51,287 bases of DNA from Microcoleus sp. FACHB-61. Its GTDB lineage: Bacteria > Cyanobacteriota > Cyanobacteriia > Cyanobacteriales > Microcoleaceae. A program made the translations under genes and the position numbers. The stretch is from the NCBI GenBank assembly GCA_014695295.1, contig JACJNY010000081.1, positions 1-51,287 on the forward strand, written 5' to 3'. Positions 1 through 8,643 of this stretch are shown here, in pieces; positions within the stretch are counted from its first letter, which is position 1, and the number at the start of each line of letters is the position of its first letter. Under the pieces are notes generated by a model. It was given only the letters and a program-made list of their open reading frames with translations. It did not search any database and was not told the DNA's origin.

Positions 1-113
1 TTATCTTATGGTTGAGTCTGATAGCTGATCGCCAGCGACCATTGCCGTTCTTGAGAACTGTTCGCTAGTCTCACAGCGAGCGTATTTTTTGACCTGCTTA
101 GTCTAAACTCCAA
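1..113. repeat. 113-bp inverted end repeat, left copy
   Basis: These bases are the exact reverse complement of 51175-51287; the match breaks at base 114. The left copy is the 3' end of the large Cap4-STAND gene (minus strand). A perfect repeat ending exactly at both sequence ends suggests a contig bounded by a shared repeat or assembly k-mer rather than a biological telomere, because the interior is ordinary chromosomal housekeeping sequence. Confidence 0.95.
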
Positions 114-3100
114 TAAATCGGGAAGTCTTGCAAAATCTCGAAGATGGGCTGCAAATAACGATAACTTGGACACCGAAGCAGTTAGCTTATGCGCCACTTC
201 TAAACGCGGTTCTGCCCAAGTTGTTAATCTCAACTCAGTTAAAGCATCTGGAGGAATAGGATGGGGAGCTAAATTCCACCACTTCAATTCAAGCTGTTCG
301 TCATTTGATAACAGAACATTTAGGGAAATGCGCCATGCCGTAGCATTCAAAGACTTGCCTTTGACTAAGGGTATAATGACAACAAAAGGCCAATTTAAGT
401 CAATCACATGGTATCGCAAGTCTTTGTTCTTAAGTTCCAAAAATACCTGCCAGATCGCAGTCAGTACCCTTTCCAGGGAGTTGTATACTTCTACAGGATT
501 TTCGCCATCAATTTTTATCCACAGTGTCCGTTCCTGTCTCCAAAGAATCTCTTCAGATACAATCTGAATCCGTAACTTGTCAGAGGAAATATTTCGCAAC
601 TCTTGTTTGAGATTGTTTCTAATTCCTCTTTTAAGATTATCAAATCGATTAGCAGACTCTGGGACAGGCTTCTTTAAGCGTAAATCTGGTTGAGATGTAA
701 ATAAATACCAGAGATTCCATACACGCCTATACACTACCTGTTCTTGACCATCCAAAGACTCCAATTCATTGTCATTGATAAATTGAGCGAGCAATTGTCT
801 AAAGTTCTTGTGGAGCTTGGGCAAAACTTGGATTGTATTAGCTAGGTTGAAATTGGATATACGAATCACATGAGGTTGAATCCCTTTTTGTTTGGCGATT
901 TCAATTATTTGGTTTTTGGTTTCCTCATTGTTCTGTTCAGGCTTCAATCCTTTTCCCAGGAGTGGGTTTAATGCTATTGCATGAAGTGCTTGGTTAAAAA
1001 CTTTATAAAGAGTGCTAGTGTAAGTTCCAAAATTAGTTAAAAAAGGCTTGTATAATTTGAGAAACAAAGTTCGCTTACTGACAACGGGTAAATTTTCTTT
1101 AGCCTCTTTACTACCTTCACTAGGTGAATCCGAGGTCAGTTCATCAACAAAACCCCATTCATCAAGAGCGCAAAGGGGAAGCAGGGGCTTTTTTAGCAGT
1201 ATCTGCCGACAATAATCCCATCTTTCTGCATTAATTGATTTATCCATTAACGGAACGTTTTTTGAGTGACGGAAATATACTTCTAAACCCTGTTCTAGTT
1301 GTTTAATCGCTTGCAGTACAGTCTGTCTGAGGTTTAAAATTGAATGAGTATATTCCTGCCAAGTTTTAGGTCGAAAAGGTTGTAGCGCCAATCCTCTAAA
1401 TGTTGAATTGACTGAGAGCAGCCACGAGATTGGAAGATAAGACTTGGGAATACCTGTTTTTTGAGTTTCATCGAATGGGATTTCACCTGACCAAACCCTG
1501 TGGCCGTAACCTTGACAAGCATACGATTCTCGATTTGGCAGCAGTCTTCTTAATAGTCCGCATCGCTGCACGGCTTCTTCATGCAAGCGATTTTTAGTAG
1601 TTTCGGCTTCTTGTTCGTCTTCAGATTGAGAGCCATTTTGTTGCTGGATATCAACAATAAAATGAGCCGTAAGTTTTTCTCCATCATCTTCCAATGCTAC
1701 TGTTTGTGTTTCTTGCCGAAAGCGATTCATAAGTCTAGAGCGATTACTCTCCAGCCAAGAACTAAAGCCGTCTTGATATCCGCAAGACATCCCTAGCATT
1801 AAATCAGCTAATATCTCGATGGGGAGCGCATCAATTGCTCGGTCAATCTCATAATTAGAAAGCCATTCTAATAAAGGCCAGGATACTCCAAAATGTCCTA
1901 TCCAAAATATTGTTTCCGCCATACCAGACCAATCCACATCAGATGAGGGTGCTGTAGGTTTTTGAGTCCGACTTGACAACCATCTTTCCGCACGTACAAA
2001 CACCTGCTTTTTATCAGTCTGACGAGATTGATAAGCTTCTATTCGCTGCCGCCTTTCTGGAGGGATCGTGTGTCCTAAGTTGCTTAACCACAATCTCCCC
2101 CAGCCAGGAGTAGCATCTGCTATATCGCCATCTAATACCAACAGACAATTAGTACCTTCCTCTTGATATATTTCTGCAATAAGTTGTTTATTAGCTTCAG
2201 CGTATTCCTTAATGCCTAACCAAATTAAAGCCCGCGTGACTCCTGCTATTGCAGTCCACTGTTGTGGCTGATATGAGGTAAGAGAGTTTAGCAAAGGTTC
2301 AATTTCAAACCGATGACGGGAGAAGGCGTAAAGGAGAAAACTTTCAACATCCCGTTCAAAGATGAATGGCAAACAGATGCTAGCACTTTCCGACCAGGGT
2401 GAAAATGTTGAATCGCTTAGAAGGTCAGCAAGTATTGCTGAACGTATAGGATGTAATCCCTGTATTAGGGAACCATCCTCACTAAGCCTCAGCAAATACT
2501 CTCCTTCAAATAGTTCAAAAGTTCTCTCGGGCACAGTTAAAGCTAAATGTTTGACAAGGGGTTTAATCTGCAACCGAGATTCAAAGGCTGACGCTACAGA
2601 AGCCAATCTCAAGAGTTTAATTTCTGAATAACTTAGCTTTCCTGTTCTGGCTTCATCCTTAAGTCCTCTTATTTGTTGTGAGAGTCTTTCTCGAAGAGAA
2701 TTTCCCTGAGTCACCAGATAGACAAATTCCATGAGGGGACCTTCACCGCCAAACCTGTTCCAGGCCTCCTCAAAAGTCAATATCTCTGCTGGAAGTTTCT
2801 TCTTTGTAAGAGATTGATAGATTTCCTGCGCCTCAATTCTATCGAAGGTCAGTTCGACTCCAGAAAATTGAATTTCAGCACCAGAAATACTGGCTCGACG
2901 AAAATCTTCTTCGCGAACCGTTACTAGAACTTGAATGTTTCTATGAGTAGATAATTCCTTGACTAACTCAGTCCAACCAATATCGTTGGGTGAAACATCC
3001 AAGTAAACGGCAATTGGTATACCGATTGCATCAGCTTGACCTGCTAGAGCCGTCGCAATACTAAGAGCGTGTTCTCTACTATCAATTAGTTGAACTTTAA

Positions 3101-4019
3101 ATCGCCATTGGTCTGGAAAGAACTCGTGAAGATAGCGAAATGCTAAAGTAGTCTTGCCTTGACCAGAAGCCCCGTGGATAATAACGACTCTATTTTCTTC
3201 AAAATTTTTAGCTATTTCTTGTAGTTTTTGAGAGCGCAAAACATCAACATCCGCCAGAATATGCTCGTAACGAGCTGAAATTCCCACATAAAATTCATCC
3301 GATAATTCATCTTTTAATTTGGCATCAATCTCTGGCTCTTCTAGAGGCACAATGGTGGTAAACCACTCTTTGTGATGGGCAGCCCGTTCAGCTATAAACC
3401 GACCGACTTTGTTAATCCTATCAACCACATCACGCCGAGTTATCTTGCACTTATTCTCGGCACAGATATACAGCCAAAAATTTAATATTTCAAAAGCAGA
3501 TTCTGGATCTACACCTGTTAAAGTCTCTTTGACAAACCTATACACACTCTCTGTTATTGCAGCTTCTTTTACACGAATTAACTGTATTTTTGCCAAGAGG
3601 CTATCTGCTTCTACCTCGGACAGAAATTTGTGTTCGCTGAGTTTTTTGGCTACAGTTTGTCGTTTATTATCATTTTCCCCACAAGCTTGGCGCATTTCCT
3701 GACCTATTTCACCGAAACTAGCGATCCTAATTGTCAAGTGAGAGTTAGCCTTCAAAAGTTGGGCTACTCTGTAAAAGAAAGAATCACTTTTTTTAAGCTT
3801 AAAACAGGAAAGCGCCAGATCCTGACTGTACGCTTTGACCTGTACTACTTCCACGAGATTGTTACTAGCGTCAAAAATAGCTAGGTCTTCTTTACCTTCA
3901 GGCTGAAAAGTAAAGTTCGCGCTGTCATTGGATTCAAGTAGGCGCGAAAGTGTGTATAGAGCTTGAAGTCGATAGCCGCGATATGCAGGCGTAGCGTCAG
4001 ATTGTGAGGATACGGACAT
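6..4019 (-). CDS. Cap4-type nuclease / STAND NTPase, probable antiphage protein
   Basis: A protein of 1337 residues. The N-terminus (about 12-65) has the Cap4 (formerly DUF4297) dsDNA endonuclease signature: a GYRLQALYTLSRLL helix, then EGKEDL at 41-46 and VEVVQVK at 56-62, which fits a PD-(D/E)xK active site with D45 and the QVK lysine K62. A P-loop NTPase follows: Walker A GASGQGKTT at 283-291, a Walker B-like strand AVYLDVSP near 337-344, and a sensor-like VTVRE at 367-371. The remaining 800 residues have no repeat or fold I can name and would be the sensor. Nuclease + STAND NTPase + long C-terminus is the architecture of Avs-type antiviral proteins, in which phage-protein binding drives oligomerisation and DNA cutting. 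The ATG at 4017-4019 is the first start. The gene stands alone, next to the contig end. Family assignment is by motif only; antiphage activity is inferred. Confidence 0.75.
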   Translation of the reverse strand: MSVSSQSDATPAYRGYRLQALYTLSRLLESNDSANFTFQPEGKEDLAIFDASNNLVEVVQVKAYSQDLALSCFKLKKSDSFFYRVAQLLKANSHLTIRIASFGEIGQEMRQACGENDNKRQTVAKKLSEHKFLSEVEADSLLAKIQLIRVKEAAITESVYRFVKETLTGVDPESAFEILNFWLYICAENKCKITRRDVVDRINKVGRFIAERAAHHKEWFTTIVPLEEPEIDAKLKDELSDEFYVGISARYEHILADVDVLRSQKLQEIAKNFEENRVVIIHGASGQGKTTLAFRYLHEFFPDQWRFKVQLIDSREHALSIATALAGQADAIGIPIAVYLDVSPNDIGWTELVKELSTHRNIQVLVTVREEDFRRASISGAEIQFSGVELTFDRIEAQEIYQSLTKKKLPAEILTFEEAWNRFGGEGPLMEFVYLVTQGNSLRERLSQQIRGLKDEARTGKLSYSEIKLLRLASVASAFESRLQIKPLVKHLALTVPERTFELFEGEYLLRLSEDGSLIQGLHPIRSAILADLLSDSTFSPWSESASICLPFIFERDVESFLLYAFSRHRFEIEPLLNSLTSYQPQQWTAIAGVTRALIWLGIKEYAEANKQLIAEIYQEEGTNCLLVLDGDIADATPGWGRLWLSNLGHTIPPERRQRIEAYQSRQTDKKQVFVRAERWLSSRTQKPTAPSSDVDWSGMAETIFWIGHFGVSWPLLEWLSNYEIDRAIDALPIEILADLMLGMSCGYQDGFSSWLESNRSRLMNRFRQETQTVALEDDGEKLTAHFIVDIQQQNGSQSEDEQEAETTKNRLHEEAVQRCGLLRRLLPNRESYACQGYGHRVWSGEIPFDETQKTGIPKSYLPISWLLSVNSTFRGLALQPFRPKTWQEYTHSILNLRQTVLQAIKQLEQGLEVYFRHSKNVPLMDKSINAERWDYCRQILLKKPLLPLCALDEWGFVDELTSDSPSEGSKEAKENLPVVSKRTLFLKLYKPFLTNFGTYTSTLYKVFNQALHAIALNPLLGKGLKPEQNNEETKNQIIEIAKQKGIQPHVIRISNFNLANTIQVLPKLHKNFRQLLAQFINDNELESLDGQEQVVYRRVWNLWYLFTSQPDLRLKKPVPESANRFDNLKRGIRNNLKQELRNISSDKLRIQIVSEEILWRQERTLWIKIDGENPVEVYNSLERVLTAIWQVFLELKNKDLRYHVIDLNWPFVVIIPLVKGKSLNATAWRISLNVLLSNDEQLELKWWNLAPHPIPPDALTELRLTTWAEPRLEVAHKLTASVSKLSLFAAHLRDFARLPDLLEFRLSRSKNTLAVRLANSSQERQWSLAISYQTQP

Positions 4020-4148
4020 CTGTATAGTTTGAAAATGCGAATCGGCTTTAAAACATTTGTTCTATTATGACATTACTCAAAGTCTAGTTAAAATAAAAAG
4101 AGAGATTTTTTGATTAAATTAAAAAGATATGCACTCAGGATGAGGACG

Positions 4149-4601
4149 ATGCGTAAATACATTGTTTTTAGAGCCGAAGGGCGGCAACCGGGATGGGAAG
4201 ATCGAATGCTATCCCACACTCATTCTCTGACTCGCATCCTTGCTGAATACTTCGATTCCTCCGATCGCCCGATCCCGCAACCAGGATACAGACCAACCGA
4301 GTTTGTCAGGGTTGAAGCAGAACACGAACCCAATTTCCACGGTTGGAGTACCCATTACAAAACAGGTGATTGGGAAGTTGCTAGAGTCGAAACCTACACC
4401 CCCGATATCCCCAACCTTCCTGAAGGTGGTTCGAGCGAATTTGGCATGGTGGTTATCTGCTATTGTCGCTACAATCCGATCGATGCAGCGCTCAAACCAA
4501 TGCCCGATCGTCAGGTTTCGATCGATGGATTCGGTGGCGACAGGGAAGCCTACGAACGTTGGCTAGAATCTCAAAAAGACCCGCAAGCTGCTGAGGTATA
4601 G
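4149..4601 (+). CDS. conserved hypothetical protein
   Basis: About 150 residues, soluble, rich in aromatic and acidic residues (RKYIVFRAEGRQPGWEDR near the start, FGMVVICYCRYNPID in the middle). No signal peptide, membrane segment or known motif. The frame is open from a TTG at 4110 and there is another ATG at 4140, but AGGA at 4137-4140 sits 8 bases before the ATG at 4149, which I prefer. It is transcribed divergently from the Cap4-STAND gene across about 130 bases of AT-rich DNA. HIP1-like GCGATCGC sites just after the stop mark it as native cyanobacterial sequence. Function unknown. Confidence 0.6.
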   Translation: MRKYIVFRAEGRQPGWEDRMLSHTHSLTRILAEYFDSSDRPIPQPGYRPTEFVRVEAEHEPNFHGWSTHYKTGDWEVARVETYTPDIPNLPEGGSSEFGMVVICYCRYNPIDAALKPMPDRQVSIDGFGGDREAYERWLESQKDPQAAEV

Positions 4602-4671
4602 CGAGGTAAATTTAAGGGCGATCGCTATTCGATAGACTTGCGAAAATCAAGCTTAGGGCGATCGCCTTAAG

Positions 4672-6084
4672 CTACCGCACCAAAAAAGCCGCACACTCCA
4701 CATGAGAAGTCTGAGGAAAGAAATCCGCAGGCTGCACTCGCGCTAACTTATAATCCCCATTTTCGCACAAAATCTTGAGGTCGCGAGCCAAAGTAGCAGG
4801 CTTGCAGCTAACATAAACAATGCGATTTGGTTTGATTTCCTTGATAGCTTCCAAAACCGTGCGATCGCACCCTTTCCTCGGCGGATCTAGCAGCAGAATA
4901 TCCGGTGTCAATCCCAAGGAAGGCAGCAAACTCTCTACAGTTCCGGCCTGAAACTCGACATTTCTCACGTCATTTAACTCAGCATTTAATTGGGCTTGTT
5001 CGATCGCCGCCGGTTGCACTTCTAAACCTATCGCTATTTTTACTTGTTTTGCCAGGGGTAAAGTAAAAGTACCAATTCCGCAGAAAGCGTCAACCAAAAT
5101 CTCGTTTCCCTGCAAATTCAATTCCCCTACCATCACCTCTAACAACGCTTCAGCCGCCTCTGTATTTACCTGAAAAAAAGTATCGGCTCTTAGCTGAAAG
5201 TTCAAACCAGCAAAGCTTTCCCGCAGATAAGAACGACCAGCAACGCAGCGAGTTTCCGCACCAAAAATCACATTCGTTTTAGCGGGATTTATATTCAAAC
5301 AAACCCCGGCCAGTTGAGGATATTGTTTCAGCCACTCTGATGCTTGCTCTTCAATTCCCGGCAAGTCACCAGTGCGAACTATTAAAGTTAGCAGCATCTC
5401 GCCGGTGCGCCGTCCGATCCGCAAGGACAAGTGACGCAATTCTCCTGTATGTTTCTTTTCGTCGTAGACTTGCCAATCCCGCCAGTGGATGTCTTCTTTG
5501 ACCTCTTTTAACAAAGGATTGAGGCGCGGGTCTTGCACCGGACACTGATTGAGATTGACTAATTTGTGGGTGCTTTTTTGATAGTAACCTGCTTGGACTT
5601 GACCTGTTGCAGATATTGCCACGGGATAAGTCGCTTTGTTGCGGTATCCCAAAAATTGAGGAAATCCCTCGATTTTTCCAGTTAAAATTTCATCAACTTG
5701 CAGATTGCTAAATCCGCCAATCCTTTCTAAGGCTTGAATGATTTGATTTTGCTTGGCTGCAAGCTGATATTGATAATCTACGTGCTGCCACTGACAGCCA
5801 CCGCACTTGTCGGCCACAATGCAGTTAGCTCGAATGCGGTGTTGGGAGGCTTCGAGAAGTGTGTCCAGCTTGCCTGTAGCATAGGTGGATTTGACTTGCA
5901 CGAGGCGCACAAGGACTCGATCGCCCGTCACGGTATCGGGCACAAACACTACTAACTCACCAAAACGACCAACTCCGTCGCCGGTGTCTGTCAAGTCGGT
6001 AATCTCTATCTCAATCAGTTGACCTTGCTGGCAAGGGTTTGCCAATTTCGTCGAGTTTGGGGTGGGGAATTTAGATTTGGTCAC
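4672..6084 (-). CDS. rlmD: 23S rRNA (uracil-C5)-methyltransferase, RlmD/RumA family
   Basis: Methylates a uracil at C5 in 23S rRNA using SAM. An N-terminal TRAM domain (QGQLIEIEITDLTDTGDGVG) is followed by the cysteine pattern NCIVADKCGGCQW, with a fourth cysteine in NQCPVQD, as for the [4Fe-4S] cluster of this family. The SAM-binding loop is VDAFCGIGTFTLPLA, then LLLDPPRKG and the catalytic-cysteine motif YVSCKPATLARDL. The frame is open to a TTG at 6186, but the stretch 6149-6168 is a dispersed repeat also found at 32772-32791, so the first codons are probably not genuine. GTG at 6084 or TTG at 6045 (giving an ANPCQQGQLIEIEI start) are better choices; no clear ribosome site decides between them. 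The exact uridine (U747/U1939 equivalent) cannot be told from sequence. Confidence 0.9.
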   Translation of the reverse strand: MTKSKFPTPNSTKLANPCQQGQLIEIEITDLTDTGDGVGRFGELVVFVPDTVTGDRVLVRLVQVKSTYATGKLDTLLEASQHRIRANCIVADKCGGCQWQHVDYQYQLAAKQNQIIQALERIGGFSNLQVDEILTGKIEGFPQFLGYRNKATYPVAISATGQVQAGYYQKSTHKLVNLNQCPVQDPRLNPLLKEVKEDIHWRDWQVYDEKKHTGELRHLSLRIGRRTGEMLLTLIVRTGDLPGIEEQASEWLKQYPQLAGVCLNINPAKTNVIFGAETRCVAGRSYLRESFAGLNFQLRADTFFQVNTEAAEALLEVMVGELNLQGNEILVDAFCGIGTFTLPLAKQVKIAIGLEVQPAAIEQAQLNAELNDVRNVEFQAGTVESLLPSLGLTPDILLLDPPRKGCDRTVLEAIKEIKPNRIVYVSCKPATLARDLKILCENGDYKLARVQPADFFPQTSHVECAAFLVR

Positions 6085-6148
6085 AAGTAGTCGTGGTAGG
6101 ATTTGATATGGTAATGCAATATCGCTCTCTCTTTCCTGAGATAAGTCG

Positions 6149-6168
6149 TAGCGAAGCGGGGCGTAAGC
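6149..6168 (+). repeat. dispersed repeat TAGCGAAGCGGGGCGTAAGC
   Basis: Matches 32772-32791 at 19 of 20 bases. In the second place it is clearly intergenic, so its presence here argues that the upstream edge of the rlmD reading frame is non-coding. Confidence 0.7.
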
Positions 6169-6186
6169 AATCGCACTCAAACTCAA

Positions 6187-6566
6187 TTGCAGGCTGTCTT
6201 CCTGCTGCTGAAAGTCTTGGTGCTAAAGCCAAGCTTCAACCTGCAAGTCAAGCCTGCCGTGAGTTGCCCCGGTCGAGCCTGTGCGATATGCTGTTGGGGC
6301 GAGCTAGCAAAAACTCGTTAAACAGTCAAAGTGTCTGCCGACATCAAAACTCTCACTCGCAGTTTTTGAGTTTTTCCCGCAGTACCCTGGAACACAGGGA
6401 AACTGGCTTGAACATCAAGCATAACGTTTGCGGAGATTTACCCGCTACTTCTAATGTTGATAAATGTTAGAAGCAAAGTAAATCGCCCAGCCAAGAATCT
6501 CATCTTTAATGGATGAGAATGCCAATTAATCTTACTCTCAAATATCCTCAATTCTTTTGAATAACA
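6187..6566. other. intergenic region upstream of apcD
   Basis: A 380-base gap between the divergent rlmD and apcD. An open frame on the plus strand (6093-6470) has no credible composition and starts inside rlmD, so I do not call it. It must hold the apcD promoter, but I cannot point to a convincing -35/-10 pair. A small inverted repeat CTCATCTTTAATGGATGAG lies at about 6500-6518. Confidence 0.5.
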
Positions 6567-7052
6567 ATGAGCGTAGTTAGCCAACTAATTCTCCAAGCCG
6601 ACGACGAACTTCGCTATCCCAGTACCGGCGAACTTCAAAGCATCAAAGATTTTTTTAAAACCGGAGAACAGCGGGTGCGTATTGCTACTGCGCTGTCTGA
6701 CAGTGAGAAAAAAATTGTTGAAGAAGCTAGCAAAAAACTCTGGAAAAAACGCCCTGACTTTATCTCCCCCGGAGGTAATGCTTACGGCCAACGCGAACGG
6801 GCTTTGTGTCTGCGCGACTACGGCTGGTACTTGCGCCTGATTACCTACGGTATCTTGGCGGGTGACAAGGAGCCGATCGAAAGCATCGGTTTGATTGGCG
6901 TCCGGGAAATGTATAATTCTCTTGGCGTTCCTGTTCCTGGCATGGTCGAAGCTATCCGCTGTTTGAAGGAAGCTTCTTTGGCTTTGCTCAATCAGGATGA
7001 TGCTAAGGAAGCAGCTCCTTATTTTGATTATATCGCTCAGGCAATGTCTTAA
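6567..7052 (+). CDS. apcD: allophycocyanin alpha-B subunit (ApcD)
   Basis: Phycobilisome core subunit carrying phycocyanobilin; a red-shifted terminal emitter that passes energy to chlorophyll. The 161 residues match the allophycocyanin alpha fold end to end: SQLILQADDELRYPSTGEL at the start, chromophore-binding Cys81 in ALCLRDYGWYLR, and the KEPIESIGLIGVREMYNSLG segment. The lysine-rich KKLWKKRPDFISPGGNAYGQ stretch fits ApcD better than the major alpha subunit ApcA, and there is no adjacent apcB, as usual for the unlinked apcD. The ATG at 6567 is the only sensible start. ApcD over ApcA is a judgement from remembered family sequences. Confidence 0.88.
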   Translation: MSVVSQLILQADDELRYPSTGELQSIKDFFKTGEQRVRIATALSDSEKKIVEEASKKLWKKRPDFISPGGNAYGQRERALCLRDYGWYLRLITYGILAGDKEPIESIGLIGVREMYNSLGVPVPGMVEAIRCLKEASLALLNQDDAKEAAPYFDYIAQAMS

Positions 7053-7358
7053 TTGCTTTGGTGATTGCTTTCATGAATGTGGCGGAGCATTCGCGGGTGA
7101 TTTTTGGGGTGATTTTATCTCGCAATTGCTCGCAAATGTTTCGCTTCAGTTTTTTGGAAAGGAAATCTGCCTCATTTCTGCTAGGAAGCAATGCAGTTTA
7201 AGCTTTCCCAGATGTTGAGTTCGTCTTGTCTTTCAATGCACATTTGGTTTAAAAAGTCAAGTGTTTTTGGGAGAGATTGTTTTTTGAATTTCCGGCTGTC
7301 GTAGTGAATGGATGTTTTGAGCTGCGAGAGTTCTCCAAGGGTGGGGCAGGTTTGGATT
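7053..7358 (-). other. possible gene remnant beside the TnpB element
   Basis: On the minus strand two overlapping frames give plausible protein-like sequence. The first is about 7355 to 7181, with LSQLKTSIHYDSRKFKKQ and ERQDELNIWESLNC. The second is about 7190 to 7053, with ADFLSKKLKRNICEQLRD. A single frameshift near 7185 would join them. It may be the tail of a small helical gene truncated by the TnpB element, whose right end is at about 7359. No family is recognised, and chance open frames remain possible. Confidence 0.25.
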
Positions 7359-7402
7359 TGACATCCACCCCGACCTGAAGGTACGGGGATTCCCAATCAT
7401 TG
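7359..7402 (-). ncRNA. predicted omega RNA 3' hairpin / right end
   Basis: Directly after the tnpB stop, the minus strand forms a hairpin (CCCCG...CGGGG) ending in GGATGTC. In TnpB systems the guide RNA scaffold covers the end of the ORF and the right end, and the guide is the host sequence just beyond. Here the guide would be the minus-strand sequence running from about 7358 down to 7340. Transcription and exact ends are inferred. Confidence 0.5.
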
Positions 7403-8572
7403 CTAATTGGGTTTCTGCTTCATAGCACCAGCCTTCCGAGACTTGCTCTCTTCAGGTCTTACGGTCGCTCCACAGACTGAAACGGCTAGCCCAGCCGCCA
7501 AAATATTTTTTGCCGCATTGATATCGCGGTCGTGATTAGTCCCACACGTAGAACACTCCCATTCGCGAATGTTCAGCGACAACTTCTCAACAATGTGACC
7601 GCAGTTTCCACAGCGCTTAGAACTAGGAAACCAGCGGTCTATTTTTATTAAATCCCGCCTGTACCACTCACACTTGTAGCTTAGTTGGCGAATTAATTCA
7701 CCCCAACTAGCATCGCTGATGGCAAGAGCTAATTTATGGTTTTTCACCATATTTTTGATAGCTAAATCCTCAACTACAATCGTTTGGTTTTCACGAACGA
7801 GTCGAGTCGTTAGCTTGTGCAAGAAATCTTTACGCACATCAGTTATCTGCGCGTGGATTTTTGCTACTCGTTTCCGTGCTTTTTCTCGGTTGTTGCTTCC
7901 TTTTTGCTTGCGAGCCAAAGCTTTTTGCTTTCTTTTTAACTTCTTCCGTAGTTGTTTGAAAGGTTTGGAATTGGTGATTTTATCGCCGTCGCTGGTAGCA
8001 ATCAGGCTGGTAATCCCCACATCCAATCCAATAGCTTTATCTGACTTTGGAAGTGGCTTGATTGTGTAGTCGTCCACGAGGATTGACGCGAACCAGAGTC
8101 CAGCAGGTGTTAACTTCACCGTAATAGTTGACGGAGTACAACCTGCGGGAATTTGTTTGCTCCAACGAATAGGTAACGGCTCGTTACATTTAGCCAAGAA
8201 TACCTGTCCGTTTTTCCAACGGAAGGCAGACTTGGTAAATTCAGCGCTACCACCGTTATGCTTCTTCTTGAAATTAGGATACTTGGCTCGTCCTGCAAAG
8301 AAATTGGTGAACGCTGCCTGAAGATGGCGGAGTCCTTGCTGAAGAGGTACGCAGCTAACATCATTCAAGAAATCAAGTTCTTCCTCTTTCTTCCAGTTCG
8401 TCAGCATAGAGGAAGTTTCGCCGTAGCCAACTCTTTCCTGGCGTTCGTACCAAGATTTTGTGCGGTAAGCCAAAGCCTTGTTGTACACTAGCCGAGTACA
8501 GCCCATTGTCCGTCGCAAGAGGTTTTCTTGCTCGGCGGTGGGGTAGAATCGGTAGCGGTAGGCTTTTTCCAT
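7403..8572 (-). CDS. tnpB: TnpB, RNA-guided endonuclease (OrfB, IS605 family)
   Basis: About 390 residues with every expected part. There is an N-terminal OrfB helix-turn-helix region (YRYRFYPTAEQENLLRRTMGC) and a RuvC core with the three catalytic acids: D in AIGLDVGITSL, E in IVVEDLAIKNM, and D in NHDRDINAAKNIL. The zinc ribbon CGNC...CSTC lies just before the last acid. Nothing is truncated or shifted, so the nuclease should be active. The frame is open from a GTG at 8578; I use the ATG at 8572. It sits between mazG and apcD, co-directional with mazG. TnpB proteins cut DNA complementary to the guide next to a short target-adjacent motif, which helps the element persist. Confidence 0.93.
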   Translation of the reverse strand: MEKAYRYRFYPTAEQENLLRRTMGCTRLVYNKALAYRTKSWYERQERVGYGETSSMLTNWKKEEELDFLNDVSCVPLQQGLRHLQAAFTNFFAGRAKYPNFKKKHNGGSAEFTKSAFRWKNGQVFLAKCNEPLPIRWSKQIPAGCTPSTITVKLTPAGLWFASILVDDYTIKPLPKSDKAIGLDVGITSLIATSDGDKITNSKPFKQLRKKLKRKQKALARKQKGSNNREKARKRVAKIHAQITDVRKDFLHKLTTRLVRENQTIVVEDLAIKNMVKNHKLALAISDASWGELIRQLSYKCEWYRRDLIKIDRWFPSSKRCGNCGHIVEKLSLNIREWECSTCGTNHDRDINAAKNILAAGLAVSVCGATVRPEESKSRKAGAMKQKPN

Positions 8573-8643
8573 CTTCACACTCTAGCACGTCTTTTGTGAA
8601 GTTGGTTTTATGTCGTATATTGTTGTTTATCTGCGGTGATTGA

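Larger units (their letters stand above)
7359..8640 (-). mobile_element. IS1341-type element (tnpB without tnpA)
   Basis: The element holds an intact tnpB and a canonical IS605-superfamily right end but no tnpA. The right end on the minus strand reads GGGAATCCCCGTACC, loop TTCA, GGTCGGGGTGGATGTC. The left boundary is not precisely visible; it must lie in the 70 bases between the tnpB start and mazG. Such elements need a TnpA in trans to move. Confidence 0.75.

Noticed and set aside
6093..6470. 125-residue ORF on the plus strand
   Set aside because: It begins antisense to rlmD, is rich in Ser, Arg and Cys without domain features, and includes a dispersed repeat.
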